48,352 bases of DNA from positions 1 to 48,352 of the forward strand of contig VGZA01000045.1 of assembly GCA_016872775.1 (NCBI GenBank), in the 5' to 3' direction. Positions 17,786 through 27,981 of the stretch are shown here, piece by piece. The DNA comes from Planctomycetota bacterium (GTDB taxonomy: Bacteria; Planctomycetota; Planctomycetia; Pirellulales; Pirellulaceae). The notes beneath the pieces were generated by a model. It was not told the DNA's origin. It ran no database searches and saw only the letters and a list, made by a program, of their open reading frames with translations. Made by a program: the position numbers and the translations under genes. The stretch's first letter is position 1; every line of letters starts with the position of its first letter.

Positions 17786-18571
17786 TCATCGATTAGCCTG
17801 CAATTCGGTACGGACCCGCCGTTCGATCAGTTCAACCAGGGCGGGATCCGGCCCCAGATGGTCGGCGAAACCGACGTCCCAGCCATGGTTTGCGTCGGCC
17901 CAGGCCCGCAGATCGTGGCGAATCTGTTCCAGCACATGGCCGTGGAAAAGCAGGTGCGGCTGGACGATCAGCGGCCCCGGCGTGCGAGACTCGAGTTCCC
18001 GCAGGGTGGTGGCCAGCGACGGCGGCTGCGCCGCGACAAAGCAGAGCCGCGAATTGCCGGTGGGGGTCGCCTTGTGGCGCAGTTCCGTAAACCGGCAGGC
18101 CTCGTCGATCGCATCGGGATCGCTGGTTCCCCGCCCGACAAACAGAGACGTGCAATGTTCCAAAGGGGGCGTTCCCAGCGTGCGATAGGCCTGCCAGAAC
18201 CTGGCGGCGGAGAGCTGAAGCAGTTCGGGGTCGCAGCCGAGATGGGATGCGTAACGGACGTTGATCGCCCGGGATGGGAACGCGGCACGCAACCCTTCCT
18301 CGATTGCGTCCGGGATATCGCGTTTGACGTGGCGGGCGGCGAAGAGCAGTACCGGGACGACGATCAATAGTTCGTCGGGGTGCGGATCCAATGTCGCCAG
18401 TCCCTCGGCGATCGATGGTGCGGCAAGTTCCAGAAATGCTGGCTGGACGCGTGCGTCGGCGAGCCGCTCGCGGGCGCGTTGGGCCAGGCAGAGAAATTCC
18501 TGTTGCCCTGTCTGGTCACGGGTTCCGTGTCCGACAAGCAGAACGGCGGGGTGCGCCGGTCGGTCGCTCAT
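17786..18571 (-). CDS. Sirohydrochlorin chelatase, CbiX/SirB family
   Basis: The family inserts Co2+ or Fe2+ into sirohydrochlorin for cobalamin or sirohaem synthesis. The 261-residue protein has two CbiX domains. The first carries VGHGTR with His15 and PVLLFAARHVKRDIPDA with the second metal-binding His. The second domain carries VQPHLLFHGHVLEQI. The order and the double-domain length fit the long CbiX/SirB type. GGAG lies eight bases before the ATG at 18571. No other tetrapyrrole gene is nearby, so the metal cannot be chosen from context. Confidence 0.85.
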   Translation of the reverse strand: MSDRPAHPAVLLVGHGTRDQTGQQEFLCLAQRARERLADARVQPAFLELAAPSIAEGLATLDPHPDELLIVVPVLLFAARHVKRDIPDAIEEGLRAAFPSRAINVRYASHLGCDPELLQLSAARFWQAYRTLGTPPLEHCTSLFVGRGTSDPDAIDEACRFTELRHKATPTGNSRLCFVAAQPPSLATTLRELESRTPGPLIVQPHLLFHGHVLEQIRHDLRAWADANHGWDVGFADHLGPDPALVELIERRVRTELQANR

Positions 18572-18716
18572 TCTGCATTCTCCGAATTACGGTAGGCTCC
18601 GCCGATCGGATACGGCAATCGCCCCCCGTGGAACGTGTTGCGGCGGGTGCCCTCCAGAATGGTTTTGTTATATTTTAGTGGCCTGCCAACCGTCGAGTGG
18701 ATGGGGTTCGGAGCAA

Positions 18717-19485
18717 ATGCTGACTATGGATGAGCGGTCCCGGTCGTTTCTGACGATGATCAACGGCGCAAGCCTTGGCTCGCGATATCCGCTCGACCCA
18801 TCGACCGAGAACCGCATTGGGCGCGGACTCGACTGCCAGATCGCCTTGAACGACCCGCGGTGCTCGCGCCTGCATGCGTCGCTGGTCGGATTTCCGTCGA
18901 TTGGCGACAGCGGCCAACTGCTGTCCAAACGGGTCATTCCGACCGACTGGTCGGAGCGACTCGCGAAATCTCGGTCGACTTGCGCGTCATCGCGGCCACC
19001 AATCGGGATCTGAGCGAATTCGTGCGCGATGGCCGATTCCGCGAAGACCTGTACTACCGCCTGAGCCTGTTCGAGCTGCTGATCCCTGCCCTGCGTGATC
19101 GGGGCGAGGATATCGGCGTCCTGGTCCACTATTTTCTGGAATATTTCCGTGTCCAGCACGGCCGACCCGGACTGGAACTGTCGTCCGCCGCCCGGGCAAA
19201 ACTGCTCGAATACCGTTGGCCCGGCAACGTGCGGCAACTCCGCAATGTCATCGACAGCACCGTGGAGATGGCGGAAGACGACCAGATCCAACTTCACGAT
19301 TTGGGCTTGCGTGATGTTGGCAATACCTATCGAATGGAGACCCTTCGGCTCGACTTTTGGGAGCGAAAGCTGATTCAGGAAGCCTTGCTGCGGACCCAAA
19401 ACAACGTGCCGGAAGCGGCCAAATTGCTCGGCATCGGCCGGGCGACATTGTATCGGAAGCTGGCGAGTACCAGATTGCGCGTTAG
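18717..19485 (+). pseudogene. FHA-domain sigma54 activator with internal deletion and frameshift
   Basis: From ATG 18717 the frame encodes the first half of an FHA domain (ENRIGRGLDCQIALNDPRCS, then RLHASLVG). Family identity is then lost around 18895-18950 and resumes in another frame inside the sigma54 AAA domain at REISVDLRVIAATNRDL. Walker A, the GAFTGA loop and Walker B are gone. The rest is good: FREDLYYRLSLFELLIPALR (with R-fingers), WPGNVRQLRN, and a Fis-type helix-turn-helix NVPEAAKLLGIGRATLYRKL. One base is also missing near 19462; restoring it gives GEYQIAR and a TAG at 19483-19485, a normal family ending. It cannot hydrolyse ATP or open a promoter. Confidence 0.8.
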
Positions 19486-19602
19486 CTGTCGGTTGTGCGT
19501 TGAACTGGGGCAAGATGCCCCAGCAACGCCGGTCGGGTCTGGAGATCCGGCCTGCCAAAACAGGGACAGGACCAAGACACGAACAGGAGTGAGACGGAGT
19601 TC

Positions 19603-20580
19603 ATGATCAGTTTGGGATTGAGCCTGTTTCCGGAATTCGAACCGCACCCGCTGCTGCGAAGCGGTCATTTGCAGACGATCTGGTCGGCGTTATGGACCGT
19701 CCGACGGCATCGGTACCGCGCCGCGCAACACCTGGTGACGCTGGACAGTCAGGAGAAACTGGTACTGCACGACGATTGTCCAACGTCGTGGTCCTCCACG
19801 GCGCCGTGCGTGTTACTGCTGCACGGCCTGGGGGGCTCGTACGCGTCGACCTACATGGTCCGACTGGTGGAGAAACTGAATCAGCGCGGAATCCGCGTGT
19901 TTCGCATGGACATGCGCGGTTGCGGCGCGGGGCACGCGTTGGCGGTAAGTCCGGGCCATGCCGGACGCAGCGAGGACGTTCGGGCCTGTGTCGCGCGGAT
20001 CCGTGAAACCTGTCCCTCGGCCCCGCTGCGGATCGCCGGGTTCTCCCTGGGAGGAAACCTCGTGTTGAAAATGCTCGGGGAACAACTGCATCCGCCGGGC
20101 CATATCGACCGCGTGCTCGCCGTCTCCCCACCGATCGATCTGGAACTCTGCGCGGCCAACATCCGCCAGTATCGGTTCTATGATCGAGCGTTTGTCCGGT
20201 CACTTTGCGCCCAGATCCGACGGCGACGGAGGACGTTGCCGCAACTGCGCCGCCTGCCGATCACTCCCCAGCCCCGCTCGATCCAGGAGTTCGACGATCG
20301 CATTACCGCTCCGCTGGCCGGTTTTCGCGATTCGTTGGACTATTACCAACAGGCGAGTGCCGCTCCACTCCTAGGGCGAATTGACGTCCCCACCACCATC
20401 CTGGCGGCAGCCGACGACCCACTTATTCCGGTGCGAATGTTCTCCCGCCCCGATCTATCGCCCAGAGTCCAGGTCCACGTGACCCGGCATGGCGGACACC
20501 TCGGATATATCGCCGCCGCCAGCGATGATCCCGACCGCCGCTGGCTCGATTGGCGCGTGGTGGATTGGGTTTGCGGCTGA
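19603..20580 (+). CDS. Alpha/beta hydrolase, YheT family
   Basis: The 325-residue protein has the YheT/ABHD1-3 N-terminus (PHPLLRSGHLQTIW), which precedes the hydrolase fold in this family. The oxyanion region is LLLHGLGGS (about 71-79) and the nucleophile elbow is GFSLGG with Ser148. The acid is likely in AAADDPLIP, and the His in RHGGHLGYI. It is predicted to be a cytosolic or membrane-associated esterase; the substrate is unknown. A polypurine site ACGGAG sits just upstream of the ATG (spacing is short, three bases), with AGGAG further upstream. It lies directly after the broken sigma54 activator. Confidence 0.88.
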   Translation: MISLGLSLFPEFEPHPLLRSGHLQTIWSALWTVRRHRYRAAQHLVTLDSQEKLVLHDDCPTSWSSTAPCVLLLHGLGGSYASTYMVRLVEKLNQRGIRVFRMDMRGCGAGHALAVSPGHAGRSEDVRACVARIRETCPSAPLRIAGFSLGGNLVLKMLGEQLHPPGHIDRVLAVSPPIDLELCAANIRQYRFYDRAFVRSLCAQIRRRRRTLPQLRRLPITPQPRSIQEFDDRITAPLAGFRDSLDYYQQASAAPLLGRIDVPTTILAAADDPLIPVRMFSRPDLSPRVQVHVTRHGGHLGYIAAASDDPDRRWLDWRVVDWVCG

Positions 20581-20655
20581 CGGGAAGCTATGATGGTGGC
20601 GATCCGGCGGACGCCGAATCGAGTTCCAGGCATCACGTACTTCGAGAAACCAACC

Positions 20656-21966
20656 ATGCACGCGCCGCAACCGATCGGGAAAACCACGATCTATCGTTTT
20701 GCTCTGCTTGCCCTATCCTCGTTGGCCGCCCTCAGCAACTCGACGCTGTCCATTCAAGCCCAGGAATGGACACGTTTTCGCGGTCCGAACGGAACGGGAC
20801 AAAGTGAAGCCACCACCATCCCCGAAAAATGGACCGACACCGATGTTCATTGGAAACGGGAACTGCCCGGCTCAGGAAACGGATCGCCGGTGCTGTGGGG
20901 TGACTTGCTGTTCCTGATGAGCGGTGATCTGGAATCGTCCGAGCGCTATCTTACCTGCCTGGCCGCGGAGAGCGGACAGGTCGTCTGGCGCAAGGATTTT
21001 CCGTCGAAGCCGCATAAACTGCATTTGAAGAGCAGTTATGGGTCGAGCACTCCCGCCGTCGACGCCGATTTTGTCTACTTCGCCTGGTCGGATCCCGACC
21101 ATACCTGGCTGCGCGCGTTCCGGCACGACGGCACGGAAGCCTGGTCGATCGATCTGGGGCCTTGGCTTAGCATGCACGGATTCGGGACCTCCCCGATGCT
21201 GGTTGATGATCTGGTGGTCGTTTCGGCCTCGCAGGAGTCACCGACCAACAACAGCGACGACGTCAAACCCAAGGAAAGCTACGTGGCCGCCGTCGAACGC
21301 GCGACCGGAAAACTGCGATGGAAGACGCCGCGCGAAGTCGGCACCGCTTCGTATTCGGTCCCTTGTCTGTACCAACCTGCGAACGGCCCGACACAACTGT
21401 TGTGCACCGACACGACATCGGGAATGTTCAGCCTCGACGCCCGTAGCGGCAAACCGCTCTGGAACGTCCCGGCATTTTCCAAGCGCACCGTCAGCTCGCC
21501 GGTGATCATCGGCGATCTGGTCTTCGGTTCGACCGGCTCGGGGGGGGGCGGCAATTACGTTAGCGCGATCCGCTTGGGCGAAACACCGTCCGTTGCCTAC
21601 GACATCAAGTCACCGGCACCGTATGTTCCCTGCATTGTTCCTTACGGTGAACTGGCCTTTCTCTGGGGCGATAACGGCATTGTGCGCTGCATCCAGGCGG
21701 CTGACGGAACCATCCACTGGACGGAACGCGTGGGCGGGAATTTCTTCGGTTCCCCGGTTCGCGTCGCGGACAAGGTCTACTGCATGAGCGAGGAAGGCGA
21801 CGCAGTGGTCATCGCCGCCAGCAAGGAATTCCGCCTGCTGGGCCGCACCCCGCTGGGCGAAGGCAGCCGCGCCACCCCGGCGGTGGCAAAAGGCAGAATG
21901 TATCTCAGAACCTACTCGCATCTGATCTGTATTGGCGCGAAGTCGACTCTTGCGCAGGCAAGGTAA
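20656..21966 (+). CDS. Exported PQQ-like beta-propeller protein
   Basis: The 436-residue protein begins with a signal peptide (RFALLALSSLAALS, cleavage expected near SIQAQ). It continues with the planctomycete-typical start of mature propeller proteins, WTRFRGPNGTGQSEA. PQQ-like blades are visible as repeats of the type LAAESGQVVWRKDF, VERATGKLRWKTP, LDARSGKPLWNVP and IQAADGTIHWTERVGG. No catalytic residues for a dehydrogenase are apparent; these proteins are mostly of unknown role in the periplasm. The upstream in-frame ATG at 20590 would add 22 residues before the signal peptide, so 20656 is chosen. A run of nine G lies at 21540-21548. Confidence 0.85.
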   Translation: MHAPQPIGKTTIYRFALLALSSLAALSNSTLSIQAQEWTRFRGPNGTGQSEATTIPEKWTDTDVHWKRELPGSGNGSPVLWGDLLFLMSGDLESSERYLTCLAAESGQVVWRKDFPSKPHKLHLKSSYGSSTPAVDADFVYFAWSDPDHTWLRAFRHDGTEAWSIDLGPWLSMHGFGTSPMLVDDLVVVSASQESPTNNSDDVKPKESYVAAVERATGKLRWKTPREVGTASYSVPCLYQPANGPTQLLCTDTTSGMFSLDARSGKPLWNVPAFSKRTVSSPVIIGDLVFGSTGSGGGGNYVSAIRLGETPSVAYDIKSPAPYVPCIVPYGELAFLWGDNGIVRCIQAADGTIHWTERVGGNFFGSPVRVADKVYCMSEEGDAVVIAASKEFRLLGRTPLGEGSRATPAVAKGRMYLRTYSHLICIGAKSTLAQAR

Positions 21967-22073
21967 GCTTCTTAATCTTACTCGTACTCAGCGAAGCGGT
22001 ATTCGTACTCGACCACATCTATTGATCCAACTCCAGTTTGTCCATGCTGGCGACTACGAATGCGAGTACGATT

Positions 22074-22109
22074 AAGAGTAAGAGTAAGAGTAAGAGTAAG
22101 AGTAAGAGT
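22074..22109. repeat. Hexamer tandem repeat upstream of the 5-oxoprolinase gene
   Basis: Six perfect copies of AAGAGT lie 20 bases upstream of the GTG start of the oxoprolinase gene. An imperfect inverted match (CTTAATCTTACTCGTACTC) lies about 90 bases before it, at about 21969-21987. Copy-number change here would alter the distance to any upstream promoter element. Confidence 0.85.
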
Positions 22110-22129
22110 AACGCCGAGGGCGGGCGCTG

Positions 22130-25100
22130 GTGCGTAACTGGCAATTCTGGATCGATGTCGGGGGGACCTTCACCGACTGCGTCGCGCGCTTGCCCTCCGG
22201 TGAGCTGCGACGGCGGAAAGTGCTGAGTTCCGCGGTCACGAAAGGGCAGATCAGCGCACGCCCCCGTGCCGATCAATTCGCGGACCAGCGACGCGTGGGA
22301 GACCCGCTCGATTTCTGGCAAGGCTGGCAGTTGCGCTGGCGGCACTCGAGCGGGCAATGGATCGATGGCGGGCTGATATCGGGGTCGGATCGCGATCGGG
22401 GAATTTTGACCGTAAGGATCCGAGATCACGAGCTGCCGCCGATCGGAACCGCGTATGAACTGGCGTCGGAACTCGACTCGCCCACGGTGGCGGTTCGTTT
22501 TCTGCTGGGACTCGGCGCTGGCACCCCGCTGCCGCCGGTCGAGATTTATTTGGGCACGACCCGCGGAACGAACGCTCTTTTGACGCGCACGGGTGCCCGC
22601 ACCGCATTCGTCACGACGCGCGGATTCGCCGACATTCTCCGTATCGCGAATCAGGACCGGCCAGAACTGTTTGCCTTGGCCATCGTCAAGCCGCAGCCAC
22701 TGTTCGAACGGGCGGTCGAGATCGATGAACGGGTCGCCGCGGATGGCGCGGTCCTCACGGTGTTGGACCTCGATGCGGCTCGACGCCAGCTGATGGAACT
22801 TCGCACGGCCGGTATCGAATCGGTGGCGATCTGTCTGATGCATGGGTATCGGTACCACGAGCACGAGCGGCAACTGGCGCACCTGGCGCGAAGCATCGGG
22901 TTCCGGGATGTGCGCGCGTCCCATGAAGTGGCACCGCTGGCCCGGATCGTCGCGCGCGGTGACACGACGCTGGTCGACGCCTACCTGCAGCCGGTTTTGC
23001 GGGACTATCTGGCGCGGATCGAACAGCAGCTGGCGTGCGATGCAGGTTTCCGCCCGCTGCGCGTATTGACGTCCGCGGGCGGCCTGGTCCCGGCAAGCGA
23101 CTTTCGCGCCAAAGACAGCGTTCTTTCCGGTCCCGCAGGCGGCGTGGTCGGTTATTCGCGCGTCGCGCGGGCCGCCGGATTTCATCGTGCGATCGGGTTT
23201 GACATGGGCGGCACGAGCACCGATGTGTCGCGGTTTGATGGGCAGTACGAACGGGAATACGAGACGCGGAAGGCCGGCGTTCGGATCGTGGCGCCGATGC
23301 TGGCGATCGAGACGGTCGCCGCTGGTGGCGGGTCGATCTGCGGCTTCGACGGGGTGCGACTGTTTGTCGGGCCCGCCAGTGCCGGCGCCGATCCCGGACC
23401 CGCGTGCTACGGACGCGGCGGTCCGTTGACCGTGACCGATCTGAATTTCTTTCTCGGTCGCATCCTGCCCGATTACTTCCCGTTTCCGTTGCATGCGGCG
23501 CCCGTCGAACAGGCTCTGGACGACCTGCGGCAGTCGATGCGCGATGCCGTGGCCGATCTCCCGTCCCGCCTGGAAATCGCCGAAGGCCTCCTGGCGATCG
23601 CGAATACCCAGATGGCCCAGGCGATCCGCTCGATTTCCGTCGCCAAAGGTTACGACCCACGCGACTATCTGCTGGTTCCGTTCGGCGGAGCGGCGGGACA
23701 GCACGCCTGTGATGTGGCTCGCGAACTCGAGATCGACCAGTGGTTGAGTCATCCCGATGCGGGACTGATGAGCGCGCTGGGGATTGGTCTGGCGGACGCG
23801 GTGCGGCATCGCCTGCAGGCATACTATCGCAACTTGAGCGAGGTGCCAGCGGCGGAGCTTAGCGCCACGTTCGCGCGCCTGGCCGACGAATGCCGGACCG
23901 AGCTGCTCGCGGAGTCGATCGCGCCCGATCGGATCACGATCCAGGAGTCGTTGGAGCTGCGCTATGTCGGCGTCGACGCCTCGTTGATCGTCGAGCGGCC
24001 GGACGATGGCGACTACGAAGCCGCCTTTGCGACCCTGCATCGAACCCGCTACGGGTACGACTACGCCCAGCGGCCGCTCGAGCTCGTAGCGGCACGCGTC
24101 GTTGCCACCGGGCATTCGGATTGCACCTTGCCGCCATCGGTATCCGTCGCGGGGCGCGAGGCGACTCCGCAAGGCAGTTCGCAAACCTGCTTCGCCGGCG
24201 CATGGTGTGCCACACCGGTCTACCAGCGCGAACAATTGCCGCCTGGAGCGCGTATCCCCGGTCCCGCGATCGTCGCCGAACCGTACGCTACCACGGTGCT
24301 GGCGCCGGAATGGCGGGGCGAGATTCTCTCGGGCGGTGCACTGCTGGTGCGTCGCGCACCGGTCGCGAGCGGCGGATCGTCGAGCCAACCCCGGTCGGCG
24401 GCCACCGACCATGGCTCGGACTATGATCCCGTGCGTCTGGAGGTCATCAGCCGCCACCTGACGTCGATCGCCGAGCAGATGGGAATCGCGTTGCGCAATA
24501 CGGCGACGAGCGTCAACGTCAAGGAACGGCTCGACTTCAGCTGCGCGATCTTCACGGCGGCCGGAGAACTTGTCGTCAACGCGCCCCATATTCCTGTACA
24601 CCTCGGCGCGATGGGAGAAACCGTGCGGCGCATTGTCACCGACCTTCCGCCACTCGCGCCCGGGGATGTGCTGATTACCAACGATCCGTACCGCGGCGGA
24701 TCCCACCTGCCCGACATCACTGTGGTGACTCCGGTCCACGATCCCCAGTCGGGCGAACTCTGGTTTTTCACCGCCAGTCGAGCCCACCATGCGGAGATCG
24801 GCGGAATCACACCCGGTTCGATACCGCCGTTTTCGACCTCTCTCGCCGAAGAAGGGGTTTTGATCTCTTCGTTTAAGTTGGTCGACCGCGGCCAACCGCG
24901 CTGGGAGGAGCTGCGCGCGATGCTGGTGGCCGGCCCGTTCGGATCGCGCTCGCCGGCGGACAACCTGGCCGACCTGGAAGCGCAGGTCGCCGCCAACCAA
25001 CTCGGGCGGCTCGCGGTGGAAAAACTGGTCGAGCGATATACCTGGCGCGAAGTGCAGCGCTACATGGCGATCCTGCAACAGGTCGCCGACCGCAAGCTGG

Positions 25101-25963
25101 CGCAGGCTCTGGCACGGCTGCCGCGCGGTCGCCATACGTTCCGCGATTCGCTGGACGACGGTTCGCCGATCTGTGTTGCGATTACGATCGAGTCCGACGG
25201 TCTGGAATTCGACTTTACCGGCACCGCCGGAGTCTTGCGATCCAACCTGAATGCGAATCGCGCCATTGTCCTGGCGGCGATCATGTACTGTTTGCGCTGC
25301 ATGATCAACGAGGAGGTTCCGCTGAATCATGGGCTGTTGCGGCGCGTGAAGCTGGTGTTGCCGGAATGCCTGTTGAATCCACCGGCAGGGCCCACGGCCG
25401 CCGACTGTCCGGCGGTCGTCGGCGGGAATGTGGAAACGTCGCAACGGGTCGTCGACGTGATCCTCGGCGCGCTGGGACTTGCGGCCGCCAGCCAGGGCAC
25501 AATGAACAACCTGCTCTTCGGGAACGATCGGTTCGGCTACTACGAGACGATCTGTGGCGGTTCCGGCGCGACCCCGGACGCCGAGGGGGCCGACGCCGTG
25601 CATACGCATATGACGAATACGCGTCTTACCGACCCCGAGGTTCTGGAATTGCGGTTTCCAGTTCGCCTGCTGGAATTCTCGATTCGCAATCACTCGGGAG
25701 GCGACGGAGCACACCGCGGAGGCAACGGAGTCGTTCGGCGTCTGCAGTTCCTCCAGCCATTGCAACTGTCGATCCTTTCCCAGCGGCGCGGGCCGTATCC
25801 GCCCTTCGGACTCGCCGGTGGCGGGCCAGGCGCCTTGGGCGTGAATCTGCTGTGCCGCGCGGACGGCGCCGTGGAACAACTCGCCGCCTGCACCACGCTC
25901 GCCGTTCAACCCGCCGACGAACTGATCATCCAAACGCCCGGCGGCGGCGGCTACGGAAGGTAG
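22130..25963 (+). CDS. 5-oxoprolinase / hydantoinase, fused HyuA-HyuB
   Basis: The enzyme is predicted to open 5-oxoproline (or a hydantoin) in an ATP-dependent reaction, in the cytoplasm. At 1277 residues it has the full fused order of eukaryotic and some bacterial 5-oxoprolinases. The HyuA N-terminal domain starts [11 protein letters not shown]. The HyuA ATPase core has [16 protein letters not shown] (about 356) and [11 protein letters not shown]. HyuB begins near residue 764 ([13 protein letters not shown]) with [14 protein letters not shown] and [15 protein letters not shown] near the end. The start is a GTG. The TAG stop is supplied by the palindromic repeat at 25960. The antisense strand also has a very long open frame, which is a codon-bias shadow. 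Confidence 0.92.
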   Translation: MRNWQFWIDVGGTFTDCVARLPSGELRRRKVLSSAVTKGQISARPRADQFADQRRVGDPLDFWQGWQLRWRHSSGQWIDGGLISGSDRDRGILTVRIRDHELPPIGTAYELASELDSPTVAVRFLLGLGAGTPLPPVEIYLGTTRGTNALLTRTGARTAFVTTRGFADILRIANQDRPELFALAIVKPQPLFERAVEIDERVAADGAVLTVLDLDAARRQLMELRTAGIESVAICLMHGYRYHEHERQLAHLARSIGFRDVRASHEVAPLARIVARGDTTLVDAYLQPVLRDYLARIEQQLACDAGFRPLRVLTSAGGLVPASDFRAKDSVLSGPAGGVVGYSRVARAAGFHRAIGFDMGGTSTDVSRFDGQYEREYETRKAGVRIVAPMLAIETVAAGGGSICGFDGVRLFVGPASAGADPGPACYGRGGPLTVTDLNFFLGRILPDYFPFPLHAAPVEQALDDLRQSMRDAVADLPSRLEIAEGLLAIANTQMAQAIRSISVAKGYDPRDYLLVPFGGAAGQHACDVARELEIDQWLSHPDAGLMSALGIGLADAVRHRLQAYYRNLSEVPAAELSATFARLADECRTELLAESIAPDRITIQESLELRYVGVDASLIVERPDDGDYEAAFATLHRTRYGYDYAQRPLELVAARVVATGHSDCTLPPSVSVAGREATPQGSSQTCFAGAWCATPVYQREQLPPGARIPGPAIVAEPYATTVLAPEWRGEILSGGALLVRRAPVASGGSSSQPRSAATDHGSDYDPVRLEVISRHLTSIAEQMGIALRNTATSVNVKERLDFSCAIFTAAGELVVNAPHIPVHLGAMGETVRRIVTDLPPLAPGDVLITNDPYRGGSHLPDITVVTPVHDPQSGELWFFTASRAHHAEIGGITPGSIPPFSTSLAEEGVLISSFKLVDRGQPRWEELRAMLVAGPFGSRSPADNLADLEAQVAANQLGRLAVEKLVERYTWREVQRYMAILQQVADRKLAQALARLPRGRHTFRDSLDDGSPICVAITIESDGLEFDFTGTAGVLRSNLNANRAIVLAAIMYCLRCMINEEVPLNHGLLRRVKLVLPECLLNPPAGPTAADCPAVVGGNVETSQRVVDVILGALGLAAASQGTMNNLLFGNDRFGYYETICGGSGATPDAEGADAVHTHMTNTRLTDPEVLELRFPVRLLEFSIRNHSGGDGAHRGGNGVVRRLQFLQPLQLSILSQRRGPYPPFGLAGGGPGALGVNLLCRADGAVEQLAACTTLAVQPADELIIQTPGGGGYGR

Positions 25964-25985
25964 CTACGAACAAGTTTTGAGCTAC
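25960..25985. repeat. Palindromic repeat, diverged copy, overlapping a stop codon
   Basis: GTAGCTACGAAC-AA-GTTTTGAGCTAC matches the 26-base palindrome family (arm GTAGCTCGAAAC) at 22 of 26 positions. Its bases 2-4 are the TAG stop of the oxoprolinase gene. It lies between two convergent genes. Confidence 0.7.
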
Positions 25986-25993
25986 GCGTTCGG

Positions 25994-26710
25994 TTACGTG
26001 CGGCGGCGGAAGCGGTGGAAGATCAATGTCCCGAGGGTGATGATTACGGCGGCGGTAACGGTCTGTGGAGTCCAACAGACAAAAATACCGAGCAGCACGC
26101 GGTCCAGTTCCTGGGCCGGCCGCATTGTTGTGCCGAGATAAACGGCGCCGGTCAGCAACAGCATCGCGCACAGGACCACGATGATCGCCCGCTGCTGCCA
26201 CGGAATGGCGCGGGGAATGAAGGCGATTCCAATCAAGATCCAGGGACCGAAAAAATAGATTGCCGCCAGCACTTCACGTTTCGCGGAACCGATCCGGGTT
26301 CCCAGCGCCAGCAGGATGGACGCCAGCGTCATGAAGGTCAGAAGTCCCCGCAGTGAAACTTGAAAATTGCGTTCGGGCTGGGTTTCTAATTCTTCGAATT
26401 CCGCCACCAGGCGATTCAGGAAGGGAACCTGGGTCAGCGTGACGAGTCCCAGTACCAGCGCCAGCAGCAGGCCGCAACCGACGTCCGCCAGCAGCCAAGG
26501 ATAATCGACGTAGTAGCCGCCATAGGTATTGCCGCTCTCCCAGAACTCCCAGGGAACGCCCAAAGCGACTCGATAGGCCCAGACCCTTCCGAACAGATTC
26601 CCGCCGCCTTCCGAACGGACAAAATACGACCCGGCGTTGGCGGCACCGGCAATCAAGACGCCGGCCATACAGCCGCGCAGGAACCAGGCGCCGCGCGATC
26701 GGGAGATCAC
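25994..26710 (-). CDS. Hypothetical multi-pass membrane protein
   Basis: I do not recognise this 238-residue protein. It has about six hydrophobic segments: GCMAGVLIAGAANAG near the start, LLADVGCGLLLALVLGLVTL, GLLTFMTLASILLALG, AAIYFFGPWILIGIAFIP, AIIVVLCAMLLLTGAVYLG and VTAAVIITLGTLIF. A charged loop (about residues 100-116) precedes a stretch FQVSLRGLLTFMTLASILLA, a pattern often seen in short planctomycete membrane proteins. The start is a GTG overlapping the MFS gene's TGA (GTGA, 26707-26710), so it is translationally coupled to the transporter. Confidence 0.7.
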   Translation of the reverse strand: MISRSRGAWFLRGCMAGVLIAGAANAGSYFVRSEGGGNLFGRVWAYRVALGVPWEFWESGNTYGGYYVDYPWLLADVGCGLLLALVLGLVTLTQVPFLNRLVAEFEELETQPERNFQVSLRGLLTFMTLASILLALGTRIGSAKREVLAAIYFFGPWILIGIAFIPRAIPWQQRAIIVVLCAMLLLTGAVYLGTTMRPAQELDRVLLGIFVCWTPQTVTAAVIITLGTLIFHRFRRRT

Positions 26711-27951
26711 GACCCGAAATCCTTGCCGCGGCGATTGGCCACGAACAGCAGCAGCATCCCCATGCCCATCAGGACAATGGAGACGGAATAGGGCAGCGTC
26801 GAATCGGCACCGCGCAGCGGCAGCGCGATCATCGGCGCGGCGATTCGCGCCAGCGCGCTTACGCTCTGGCTGACCCCCATAATCCCTCCTTGCTTCTCCG
26901 GATCGCTGCGGCGGCTGATTAACGATTGCAGCGAGGGCGTAATAAACGCGAAACCGCTGACCTCGATCGTGGCGGCAAGAAACAGCAAAGGCACGCTGGT
27001 AGAGCGAGCAGCAATCTGCAACACCACAAATCCGGCGATCGTCAACGCCCCGCCGATCAGCGCCAGTCGATGCTCGGCGACACGTCCGGACAGCCTGCGC
27101 ACAATGCCGCCCTGCACGATACTCAGCACCAGCCCGATGAACGCGAACACGTACAACACATTTTTCAGGTCAAAACCAAATCCATGCTGGTCGCTCTTGA
27201 GCAACAACGAGAGTGTCGATTCGAAACCGCCGAATGCCACGACACTGATGAACGAGGTGGCCAGCAGTTCACCCACTGACGGCGTTCGCAGCGCGTCGAC
27301 CAGAGCATCCAGACTGAAGCGATGCCGCGCCGTCGCGTCGGCATGCTCCAGGTGCCGGGACTCCGGAAGCATGAAAATCGCCAGCAGCAAGGCTGTTCCC
27401 GAAAGGGCTCCGGCCAGATATCCCGGCCAGGGACTGGCCGAGATCGGCCCCGGCCCCCAAAGCGCCGCCGCACCGAGCAGTGGTCCGAACGTAAATCCCA
27501 GCCCGAACGCGGCACCAATCAGCGCCATTCCCTTGGTGCGGCCTTCGAGCGGCGTCGAATCGGCGATGTACGCTTGCGCCGTCGAGATCGTAGCGCCGGC
27601 GATCCCCGCGCCGATCCGCGTCACAAACAGTAGCGGGAGACTCAGCATCGCCGTCGCCACGCCAAACAGCGAGTAGAACACCGTCGAGCCGGCCAGTCCC
27701 ACCAGCAACACCGGCCGTCGGCCGATCGAGTCCGACAATCGTCCCCATAACGGCGCGAACAGGAACTGCATCAGCGAAAAGCACGACATCAACATCCCGA
27801 TCCAGAGCCCCTGGTCCTTCAATCCGAACTCCTCGGCATAGATCGGCAATAGCGGCAGCACCATGCCAAATCCGAGCAGGTCGATAAAGACCGTGAGAAA
27901 AATGACCAGCAGCGACCCACGGCGCGGAGCGGATTGAGAGATGTTTGTCAT
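26707..27951 (-). CDS. MFS transporter, TetA-like
   Basis: This is a major facilitator superfamily exporter of the inner membrane with 414 residues and about 12 hydrophobic segments. Motif A (GRLSDSIGRRP, 70-80) lies between helices 2 and 3, and motif D1-like FIDLLGFGMVLPLLP in helix 1 is typical of the drug:H+ antiporter group related to TetA. A second motif A-like loop (RLSGRVAEHR) begins the second half. The substrate is unknown. The downstream membrane protein overlaps its stop by four bases, so the two form an operon. Confidence 0.85.
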   Translation of the reverse strand: MTNISQSAPRRGSLLVIFLTVFIDLLGFGMVLPLLPIYAEEFGLKDQGLWIGMLMSCFSLMQFLFAPLWGRLSDSIGRRPVLLVGLAGSTVFYSLFGVATAMLSLPLLFVTRIGAGIAGATISTAQAYIADSTPLEGRTKGMALIGAAFGLGFTFGPLLGAAALWGPGPISASPWPGYLAGALSGTALLLAIFMLPESRHLEHADATARHRFSLDALVDALRTPSVGELLATSFISVVAFGGFESTLSLLLKSDQHGFGFDLKNVLYVFAFIGLVLSIVQGGIVRRLSGRVAEHRLALIGGALTIAGFVVLQIAARSTSVPLLFLAATIEVSGFAFITPSLQSLISRRSDPEKQGGIMGVSQSVSALARIAAPMIALPLRGADSTLPYSVSIVLMGMGMLLLFVANRRGKDFGS

Positions 27952-27981
27952 GATCGGGGGCGATCGGTCGCGATAGCGACG

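Noticed and set aside
22038-22226. Small ORF with a Lys-Ser repeat
   Set aside because: The Lys-Ser repeat is just the AAGAGT hexamer array read in frame, and the ORF overlaps the oxoprolinase start in another frame with no ribosome site.
22019-25933. 1304-codon open frame on the minus strand
   Set aside because: It lies opposite the 5-oxoprolinase gene, whose domains and motifs are clear. The translation is rich in Arg, Gln, His and Asp without any family motif, as expected for an antisense shadow in high-GC DNA.
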